IMG/VR virus record: IMGVR_UViG_3300021139_000197
Location: 1-20,409 of that record
Direction: 5' to 3' (one strand)
DNA length: 20,409 nucleotides
From: a virus
This document shows positions 15,101 through 20,409 of the stretch, piece by piece. The notes under the pieces were generated by a model, which saw only the letters and a program-made list of their open reading frames with translations, was not told the origin of the DNA and did not search any database. Each line of letters begins with the position of its first letter. Within the stretch, counting starts at the first letter, position 1. A program made the translations under genes and the position numbers.

Positions 15101-17554
15101 TGTGCGGTAAGCATCAAGGACTTCTTGTCCTGTGTAGTTAAAGTCATCTTTGAGAGCCTTACGAAGCTGCTCATAGCCCTTTGATACCTTGCCCGGGATA
15201 GCACCCTTTTCAAGATAACGAAGAGTATTGGGAGTATCTCCCGGTTCCATAACGCCTAGCTCATCAAGAGCCTTATTGATGTCACCTGAACGACCCATGT
15301 TGCTGCCGATAACTTCTTTGATCGCATCAGCAATGGCATTGCTTTCGCCACGCTTGTTAAGATCTAAGATCTTGGCTGATGCCCCCGAAGGAGACACATG
15401 AGTAAGGTTGTAGGTATTCTTCTTAGAGCGGCCTACCCAGTTGGTGTCATCTGTAGCCTTGATACCAGAACCGTAAGGTCCATTCTCGCTAAGCATCCAT
15501 GTCTCAGGAGCGTGGTCATCTACCTTGTCATTGAGGTGATAGAGAGCCTTGGTATTAGCAGTGTTATCAAAAGTAGGGTTCTTGTTCATGTCAGCGGCTA
15601 AGCGCTCGCTGCGTAGGTCTTCAGCCTTGGTTACAGCACTGGACCCGAAGACAAACTTCTTGTTCTCTTCTTTGAGGAGAGTCTCAAGATCTGAACGCAA
15701 AGCGGCAATCTTCTGACGAGCTGCGATCCACTTCTCTTTACCGGCTTTGCCAGTCTTGAATTCAGGTAGAACTTCGCCAGTAGCCTTCTTGTCAAGGTAG
15801 TCGAAGTTTTCCTTCATAAAATGGGTGATCATGTCATTGGATTGACCAATAAATGAGTTGCGAGCAAAGTTGGCAATGTGATCTTCTGAGTATGCATCTT
15901 CTGCGTACTTCTGACCAGCCTTGAAGTAGTCATCTGTACCTGCTTCAAACTTGCCATCTTTAACATCTTGAGCAAGTCGAGTCTCAGCGTAGTGATAAGC
16001 AGCGCCTTTATTGAGGTACTCGTTGTAGATGTTGGTAGCTTCAGTCTGACCAAAGGCTTCAGTCATGTCTTTGACAGACAATCCTGTAGCTTGCTTGAAA
16101 GCATCGCCTACGCCTGCGGTAGCAAGGCTATCCTTGAGAGGAGTAAGAGCTCCTTCAATAAAGTTACCTGCGTGAACAGAGCCAGCATTGCCCATGAAAT
16201 GTCCACCAGCAGACATGCTGATTGCATTCAAGGCTTGTCCAAGCATGCCTGAGTAAGGTGCTTGGTGTGCTAGATCATAAGTAGCGGGTGTCCCACCGCT
16301 AAGCTTGTCTTCAGCTTCGCTGATAGCAAGGCTTTTGATGCCTGTGCTGAATCCTTGAGATGCCAATGCGTTGGTAACTTGGCGAGCAGGGATACGGCTA
16401 AGAGAAGCAATAGTGTTTTTAAGCACTGCATACTTGCTACCTTCGGTAGGCAATTTAGCAATCAAAGGTAATAGGTTGCGAGCACCGGGAACTCCGTTAA
16501 GGAGGTTCAATACACCGGAGCCTTCAGCGCCTTTAGCAGCATCTGGAGCAGCATTGTAAAGCCATTTAACGAAACCAAAGCGTGGAGTAGCAGAAAACTC
16601 TTCAGGCAAGCTACGAGTAATCATAGATTGAGGCTCAGTAGCAGTCTTCTTGACAAGGGCTGCAACTTTTTGAGCAACGTTAGCGTCCTCAGGGACACTT
16701 CCCTTAATCATTCCGCCAGCTACGTTCTTGACAACGCCAGAAACGCCAAGTGCACCGTCAATGACGGATGCAAACTGGAACATGTTTCCGATGTCAGCGA
16801 TAGAACGACGTGTCATTCCTTGCTGCATAACTTGTTCTGTGGTGGTATTGCCACCAAGATCGTTTTCGATACGGGCTACGTTGGCTGCTTGGTTCTCGTC
16901 AGGAGAACTTCCGTGGCCTACGCCGAAATCGTTCATAATAGAACCAGCTTGGTCAGCCATAATCTGGCGTCCAGCACGTCCTAGGTTCTCTACCCAACCG
17001 ACTATCTGAGGCGCTACCTTAGCTAGGCTAGCTTCTCCGAGAAGTGGGGAGATGATCTTCATGGCAGATACGTTGCCAAAGCCGGGAACGTTGAATTGAT
17101 CGTTCGCTAAACGGCGTAGTTCATTTGTCCATGATGAAGTCCAGTTACCCTTAACCAAAGGTTGTCCTGTATTAGGGTCAATACCGTAACCTTTAAGCTG
17201 CATGCTAGCCTGAACATCGTTGATGTTCGAGGTAACTACAGGTGGGTGTGAATACTGGTTATGAGCCCATGATAGAGCCTTCTGAATAGGCGTCTCAACT
17301 GCATGAAGCAAAGGATCTGAAAGGAATGTAGAGCCTTCTAAAGGCTTTGTCATCATTGCTAACTTCATTGTGTCAGCGTTGGTAGCCATGTTCTGAGTGC
17401 TACCACCAGCAGGGCTGGCTACGTGAGCAGCAAGAATTGGGTCCATCCACTGTGTGTGACCTAGAGCAGCAAGAGTATTGATACGATCGCCAACAAGATC
17501 CGCTGAAGGATTACCTGATGGTGATACCGGAGGCAATGGAGTTACATCAGACAT
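12176..17554 (-). CDS. Giant 1792-residue virion-associated protein, possibly internal/ejection protein
   Basis: At 1792 residues this gene takes up over a quarter of the window. It is alpha-helical in character. Near the N-terminus is MQLKGYGIDPNTGQPL, which faintly recalls a peptidoglycan-binding repeat. A charged, possibly coiled-coil stretch lies at about 590-660 (KWIAARQKIAALRSDLETLL), a helical segment with SPKTVSLLEDPIQMMYALWK near 990, and an aromatic segment FYPFSFNKTLYRNIGGY near 1440. I read the whole translation and found no Cys. I found no T7-type RNA polymerase motif, no lytic transglycosylase motif, no helicase P-loop and no HExxH metalloprotease motif. It is not obviously a tape measure: it lies before the capsid gene and no tail-tube genes are present. 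The best guess is a large internal virion protein ejected with the DNA, comparable in logic to T7 gp16, but no homology is claimed. The ATG at 17554 follows GGGGT, and the gene ends in a TAATG overlap with the 321-aa gene. Confidence 0.9.
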   Translation of the reverse strand: MSDVTPLPPVSPSGNPSADLVGDRINTLAALGHTQWMDPILAAHVASPAGGSTQNMATNADTMKLAMMTKPLEGSTFLSDPLLHAVETPIQKALSWAHNQYSHPPVVTSNINDVQASMQLKGYGIDPNTGQPLVKGNWTSSWTNELRRLANDQFNVPGFGNVSAMKIISPLLGEASLAKVAPQIVGWVENLGRAGRQIMADQAGSIMNDFGVGHGSSPDENQAANVARIENDLGGNTTTEQVMQQGMTRRSIADIGNMFQFASVIDGALGVSGVVKNVAGGMIKGSVPEDANVAQKVAALVKKTATEPQSMITRSLPEEFSATPRFGFVKWLYNAAPDAAKGAEGSGVLNLLNGVPGARNLLPLIAKLPTEGSKYAVLKNTIASLSRIPARQVTNALASQGFSTGIKSLAISEAEDKLSGGTPATYDLAHQAPYSGMLGQALNAISMSAGGHFMGNAGSVHAGNFIEGALTPLKDSLATAGVGDAFKQATGLSVKDMTEAFGQTEATNIYNEYLNKGAAYHYAETRLAQDVKDGKFEAGTDDYFKAGQKYAEDAYSEDHIANFARNSFIGQSNDMITHFMKENFDYLDKKATGEVLPEFKTGKAGKEKWIAARQKIAALRSDLETLLKEENKKFVFGSSAVTKAEDLRSERLAADMNKNPTFDNTANTKALYHLNDKVDDHAPETWMLSENGPYGSGIKATDDTNWVGRSKKNTYNLTHVSPSGASAKILDLNKRGESNAIADAIKEVIGSNMGRSGDINKALDELGVMEPGDTPNTLRYLEKGAIPGKVSKGYEQLRKALKDDFNYTGQEVLDAYRTALTAAGKLNKQQVDQRIAAVTRDAMSKTESSGFKYMNKDGKTLHVIKPEAATAVKVRVDPALAKDSFMPSTIFHNNVVGRGQLGFVGPEYQTQQDIQNAVRKMASKYSKLGHDQEVANMFSTIEMEARNNVAPEVAPHALQPMPIGGKEHEIWKQGQALAEKLGMSPKTVSLLEDPIQMMYALWKRSQTQASEASLLDNAPQEAHDAWEAVKAHGWRPALGTGIGHAYEKSIIPPHVVEDNNNAIRNAARGLGLGMDAIKDTNVFEVRRAQRAAAIDEWLLKTGTKLPFNMNGRDVLNLLSQGAAKEGAKLGKVGHIFQDAMTIPKRALSVVYNRATPMTDKIFNEDPANAELLASGDETAIETARAEQRTKAQLAKSAETTVNNLSTASMRKILMQPINPDSKLGYELPLMDRATANAVITHILASDAKMKATYVGLGKVEDVLRASTAGIAKGAMSFMGKTALPAGESSARWGLFDATAGLGQNMIALRDKFRFDLNPLFGIRRMVKTNLKAALEGIPATANPYLSLMRTGRLQDAFDLTKRLIPEEFGSKMSGASELDGTLAKSDIFNFYNPLHSMMWQAQHLKEMGLSDEEIAGKLEKINGYGDRTAFEKSIATVFYPFSFNKTLYRNIGGYILDNTGKAAILNQALQVYQHGVKIDGHEFAFNKNNAIGNWLDKNFALITELKQLNALDHGIGLGQFGGINSQYINTILNMFAPQAITSDNASQATKLLKGLIPAWSELNALLVGYNPETGQNVWGQGTLPETAQAGWLKILNEAQHFANFVNSDIFKNPPRRAINYSNTTSDLGQVQQGLDFVTLAKSYLAPAISRKLTWAQALPAGTYIPRTIENLKINASSIEKYAGLLYPAYEAGGSTAGYELKNDALTKTMNRLDQSNDWNYANYQSFFDQATVVLNKINTTKDINTVAADTQKMRDKAVAIAMGTPTSKADPRFLGFYKKFYQSTFGPIEEVK

Positions 17555-17557
17555 GTG

Positions 17558-18094
17558 TTACCCCTGTTGTGTCGGTGGTGTTGGCGCTACGTTGCCCGGG
17601 ATTCCTTGAGGAGCTGATGGTGCTACAGCACTAGCATTGCTCAAGTGAGCCTGCAAAGCGTTGCGGATTGACTTGACTTGGTTTGAAGCATTATTACCAA
17701 GTTGGTCAAGAAGATTAAGTGTCTGAATTAAGCCAGCGTTCTGTGCTTGATTCTGTTGCGAGACATAAGGCTGTCCATTAAGACCAGCGTTTACAGGCTC
17801 GTTAGGGCGCTGTGTAGGCGCAGATAGCGGAACAGCCTGCGGACCGCTTGTAGGCAATCCTCCGCCCGCTGAAGGCATAGCTGGGACAGGCGTTGGATTA
17901 CCTGCCAATGGTGCTGCTTGCTGTGTAGCAAAGGTTGAACGGCCTTGACCTTGAGGCAAGCCCGGCATGTAGCGAGGAGCCTGTGTTGTCATCTGACGGA
18001 TCACTGGAGAATTACCCTTGTTTCCGTTTCCACCTGAAGCGGATACGCCAAAGTTGTTTTGAGGAGCTGATGGTCGGTAACCGCCACTTGCCAT
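17558..18094 (-). CDS. Disordered Gly/Pro/Gln-rich protein with TQRPNEPVNAG motif
   Basis: A 178-residue protein that is low-complexity and probably disordered over residues 1-115 (Gly, Pro, Gln, Ser, Ala). Inside this lies PLSAPTQRPNEPVNAG (about residues 88-103), a motif I recall from proteins located between portal and capsid genes in actinobacteriophages. Residues about 120-150 form a likely amphipathic helix (LIQTLNLLDQLG, then NQVKSIRNALQAHL), the only part that looks folded, and could be a docking segment. There is no Cys and no membrane segment. It starts in a TAATG overlap with the 80-aa gene and ends three bases before the giant gene, so it sits within one translational unit. It could be a linker, a minor head protein or a chaperone for the giant protein. 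Function unknown. Confidence 0.7.
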   Translation of the reverse strand: MASGGYRPSAPQNNFGVSASGGNGNKGNSPVIRQMTTQAPRYMPGLPQGQGRSTFATQQAAPLAGNPTPVPAMPSAGGGLPTSGPQAVPLSAPTQRPNEPVNAGLNGQPYVSQQNQAQNAGLIQTLNLLDQLGNNASNQVKSIRNALQAHLSNASAVAPSAPQGIPGNVAPTPPTQQG

Positions 18095-18336
18095 TAGTCT
18101 TCCTCTTCTTCCTCTATGTGTTTACGAATCTCTTCAATGGTTGGATTCTTATGAACTACCCAATCAGGGTAGGAATCTTTATCAATAACTAAGCCAAGGG
18201 CTGTAACATCATCAAATCCTGCACGGCGCAATGACTCGTAATACTCGTGAAGCCAAATGCAGTACATCTCTAAATTGGAATAGCTCTCATCATCAACTGT
18301 CTCAACCTTTGCAGATTTCTTACGTTGAGTAGCCAT
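18094..18336 (-). CDS. Small acidic hypothetical protein after the portal
   Basis: An 80-residue protein with a basic N-terminus (MATQRKKSAK), a helical centre containing LHEYYESLRRAGFDDVTALG, then SYPDWVV, and a very acidic tail ending in EEEEED. The LHE-Y-SLRRAGF pattern looks like a family of small proteins found beside the portal gene in actinophages, whose function I do not know. The ATG at 18336 follows TAAGGAATAGTC, so the stop of the portal gene overlaps the ribosome binding site of this one. Its own TAA shares one base with the ATG of the next gene (TAATG at 18094). This tight coupling suggests that the products are made in linked amounts. The charge split could suit a chaperone or assembly role, but that is speculation. 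Confidence 0.7.
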   Translation of the reverse strand: MATQRKKSAKVETVDDESYSNLEMYCIWLHEYYESLRRAGFDDVTALGLVIDKDSYPDWVVHKNPTIEEIRKHIEEEEED

Positions 18337-18345
18337 GACTATTCC

Positions 18346-20115
18346 TTACCTAAGAGGAGTGACTTGTTTTGTGTTTACGCTGCCTGTTGGCTGTCCACCG
18401 GCTGTAAGGCCGGATAGCAATGTCTGTAAGTCTGGTGGTCCCTGAGGAGCAGCTCCGGGAGGAGTGCCTCCTACTGGAGCGCCGGGAGCAGAGGGGACGG
18501 ACGGCTGCTCAACCTGTTGTTCAGCCCCAGCAGGAGGATTCTCGGGTGCGAAGATCTCTTCTATAGCGTCTTCGATCTGAATACCCTTTTGTCGGGCTTG
18601 GATCACCGCTGCGATCTTCTTGACTAGATCCGTTGGATCCTGTCCTTGAGTAATCATCTGTGGGATTGCTTGGGTCATGGCGGTAATGCCGCCGAGCAGA
18701 GCAGAGCGCAAATCTTCCGTCTCGATACGTTCTTGTTCTAGGGTTACGTTTACTCCGAATGGAAGCTCACGCATAGCCAAGTCCTTGGAGATTAACTTAC
18801 CGCCAAGTGCTTGGAGCATAAATACTAGACCTTGTGCTGGGTTGAGACCAGCAAGCATGCCATAACGAACATCGGCAGAGTAATCACCCTTGATGTCCTT
18901 GGATGGTGTGTACGTTACTGAGTAAGGAGATCCGGAATCGATACCACGGATCGTCTTGGTCTCGTCAAATAACTTCTCATCTACTTCAAAGCAGAGGCTA
19001 AGCACATCACGGAGGGCTGCAGCAAAGATTGTTTGTGCAGACTTCACTTGGGTGTCAAATGCACCAAGTAGGGCATTGACGCCCTCGCCTGTAACGACGG
19101 ATGCATTAACATTGCCGGTACGTGATTCAGGGTATCGCGCTCCTACACGGAGTTCTTCATTCAATAATTGTGACTCATTGAATGCTCCTTGAGGCAGCGT
19201 GAGTTCTACTCGACGTACGCCTTGCGGGTTAGCTGTACGAATGACAGCATCTCCACCCAACTGAAGCTCTTGCACATCGTTGGGCAGTACGATTGGTGAT
19301 TGAACGGATTTCTCTGCGGCTTCCATAGCAAGCAGAGCAAATCGGTTACGTAGCAACTGAATGCCTAACACATCGTCGAACTGTCCACGAAGTTCACCAT
19401 CAACGCTTGGTCGCTTAGCGACAATAACCATCATCTTGCCCATAGGGTTTGGAACCTGTGAGAGGACGAAGTTGGTACGTGATGGAAGATACATCATCGA
19501 CTGATCTTTATCGTAATAGCGGATCATCTCGATCATGCCATTAAGATCTTGCTTGTACCCGTCCGGTCCAAGGATCTGTCGTTCGTAGTCTGGGAATTGA
19601 GCGACTAACTCAGATAGCGTCATTGAATAACGCTTAACAAAGGCTATGCACCGTCCGTAGCGATCAAACTCGGGATAAGCTCCCACAGGATTTTCTAGTC
19701 GGATGCGTGGCAACTTTGCCTCTTCATCCAGTTCAATAATGAACGGGAGGAATCCATAAGTGATGTACATGTCTGCGCCATTGAACATCTGTACATCCAT
19801 TTGAGAATGTGCAAAGTAGTTGCTGGCGATACGTGTACGAGTGTCCGCAAACTTGCGGGCACGGTCTGATGTTTGGTTGACAGCAGAACAGTTAACTGCT
19901 GGTAGTGGGGCAAAGACTTCTGCGAAGTCACGTGCTACTACATCGATAAAGTTGGCTACGACGTTTTGGTCGATACCATCTGGGAAGAAGTTAGGGTAGA
20001 CCTGTGAGATCTTTCCCTGACGTACCATCTGCACATCACCATTACGCATGTCACGAGACGTGCTGCGATAGCGAAGTGCCATCACACGTGAGATGACTTG
20101 TTGCTTGGTTAGCAT
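18346..20115 (-). CDS. Portal protein
   Basis: A 589-residue protein that I read as the portal, the dodecameric ring at the capsid vertex through which DNA is packaged and leaves. The N-terminus has a short basic helical region with the motif RSTSRDMRNGDVQMVRQGK (about residues 17-35), then PNFFPDGIDQNVVANFIDVV and a PLPAVNC segment, a pattern I associate with actinophage portals. The middle holds mixed alpha/beta wing-like sequence and a long helical stem candidate (LLRNRFALLAMEAAEKSV, roughly 250-270). The C-terminal 75 residues are Pro/Gly/Gln-rich and probably disordered. The size is usual for portals (450-700 residues). The start at 20115 is supported by AAGGA seven bases upstream. The position ahead of scaffold and capsid genes fits, although unusually many genes intervene. 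It has three Cys, in contrast to the Cys-free block that follows. The family assignment comes from recognition of the pattern, not from a search. Confidence 0.8.
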   Translation of the reverse strand: MLTKQQVISRVMALRYRSTSRDMRNGDVQMVRQGKISQVYPNFFPDGIDQNVVANFIDVVARDFAEVFAPLPAVNCSAVNQTSDRARKFADTRTRIASNYFAHSQMDVQMFNGADMYITYGFLPFIIELDEEAKLPRIRLENPVGAYPEFDRYGRCIAFVKRYSMTLSELVAQFPDYERQILGPDGYKQDLNGMIEMIRYYDKDQSMMYLPSRTNFVLSQVPNPMGKMMVIVAKRPSVDGELRGQFDDVLGIQLLRNRFALLAMEAAEKSVQSPIVLPNDVQELQLGGDAVIRTANPQGVRRVELTLPQGAFNESQLLNEELRVGARYPESRTGNVNASVVTGEGVNALLGAFDTQVKSAQTIFAAALRDVLSLCFEVDEKLFDETKTIRGIDSGSPYSVTYTPSKDIKGDYSADVRYGMLAGLNPAQGLVFMLQALGGKLISKDLAMRELPFGVNVTLEQERIETEDLRSALLGGITAMTQAIPQMITQGQDPTDLVKKIAAVIQARQKGIQIEDAIEEIFAPENPPAGAEQQVEQPSVPSAPGAPVGGTPPGAAPQGPPDLQTLLSGLTAGGQPTGSVNTKQVTPLR

Positions 20116-20140
20116 TTAGTAGTCCTTAAAGTTGATTGAA

Positions 20141-20398
20141 TTATTCGGTTCCGCGTCCCATACCAAAGCCCGGTGTATCAGCGGTGCCTGTATAGCCGCC
20201 CTTACCGTTAGTAGTCAAGATAACCTGACCCTTGCTATTTTTGATGTCCGTCAAACCATTCTTGGTGACAGAGGTTTCGCCATGTGGCAGAGGATGTGTT
20301 TCTGCGTGTCCTGTGTAATCTGGACGTGCATGCTGTCCACCGAGTGAACCCTTTTGAGGAAGCGGTGCGCTATGTCCTTGAGGAGCTGGGGTTGCCAT
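20141..20398 (-). CDS. Small His/Gly/Pro-rich hypothetical protein upstream of the portal
   Basis: An 85-residue protein that I do not recognise. The first half is rich in His, Pro, Gly and Gln and is probably disordered. The second half has a beta-like stretch (DIKNSKGQVILTTNGKGG) followed by a Gly-rich tail ending GMGRGTE. It has no Cys, no signal peptide and no membrane segment. It starts at ATG 20398 behind an AAGGA ribosome binding site and ends 25 bases before the portal start, in the same direction, so it is probably co-transcribed with the portal gene. Its place between a presumed terminase and the portal suggests a minor head or packaging accessory, but nothing in the sequence shows this. 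That it is a real gene is supported by the ribosome binding site, its fit between neighbours and the lack of a competing frame. Confidence 0.65.
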   Translation of the reverse strand: MATPAPQGHSAPLPQKGSLGGQHARPDYTGHAETHPLPHGETSVTKNGLTDIKNSKGQVILTTNGKGGYTGTADTPGFGMGRGTE

Positions 20399-20409
20399 GT
20401 TTGTCCTTA
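20399..20409 (-). promoter_or_regulatory. Ribosome binding site and possible upstream stop at window edge
   Basis: On the minus strand the edge reads TAAGGACAAAC followed by the ATG of the 85-aa gene. AAGGA is a reasonable Shine-Dalgarno core five bases from the start. The TAA could be the stop of the gene before it, because the same TAAGG arrangement occurs at two junctions inside the window (4349 and 18346). The upstream gene itself lies outside the window; a terminase would be usual in that position. Confidence 0.45.

Noticed and set aside
12176-17554. Virion RNA polymerase of the N4 type
   Set aside because: The capsid resembles N4 gp56, so I looked for T7-like polymerase motifs (catalytic Asp motif, R-x3-K-x7-YG, HDS) in the giant protein and did not find them.
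12176-17554. Tape-measure protein
   Set aside because: Length would fit, but it lies before the scaffold and capsid genes, no tail-tube or tail-assembly genes are near, and it lacks obvious long tape-measure-type repeats.
12176-17554. Lytic transglycosylase or peptidase domain in the giant protein
   Set aside because: No convincing catalytic motif (Glu-Ser type, HExxH or NlpC/P60 Cys-His) is visible; there is not even a Cys.

Overview
This window is a contiguous stretch of the late, structural gene block of a tailed bacteriophage. Every gene I can support lies on the minus strand, so the reading order runs from base 20409 down to base 1. Coding density is very high; the longest gene-free gap is about 120 bases. 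I saw no tRNA, transposon, integrase, CRISPR array, lysis gene, replication gene or terminase. The host is probably an actinobacterium. I base this on remembered resemblance of several proteins (portal, the 346-aa and 447-aa proteins, the TQRPNEP protein, the post-capsid genes) to families in actinobacteriophage genomes. Base composition is well below that of high-GC actinobacteria, which would suit a freshwater low-GC actinobacterial host. That is inference, and no similarity search was run.

Layout in transcription order: a small His/Gly/Pro-rich protein (20398-20141); the portal protein (20115-18346); a small acidic protein (18336-18094); a disordered Pro/Gln/Gly-rich protein (18094-17558); a giant 1792-residue protein (17554-12176); three mid-size proteins of 321, 346 and 447 residues, each coupled to the gene before it by a TAATG stop/start overlap (12176-8828); a 120-base gap with an inverted repeat; a scaffold-like protein (8704-8213); an N4-gp56-type major capsid protein with an extra beta-rich domain (8177-6987); a terminator-like hairpin; small connector-region genes, two with Cys motifs (6901-5668); a second hairpin; a 113-aa protein; a 307-aa adaptor-like protein; a 984-aa tail fibre; and then a repeating unit of fibre-tip domain plus short accessory protein (1385-44).

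No tail tube, sheath, tape-measure or tail-terminator gene is visible between the capsid gene and the fibre, which suggests a short-tailed (podovirus-like) virion. The most unusual part is the block between portal and scaffold. It is a giant protein and three partners, 2906 residues in all, in which I find no cysteine. I infer that these are internal or ejected virion proteins, placed ahead of the capsid gene rather than after the tail genes as in T7-like phages. Similar proteins probably exist in other actinophages, so the order and the proteins may not be wholly new, but their function is undescribed as far as I can tell.

The distal fibre end (about 1-1400) looks more AT-rich than the rest and carries a second, separate copy of the fibre tip domain. 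It is the part of the window most likely to have been exchanged between phages.
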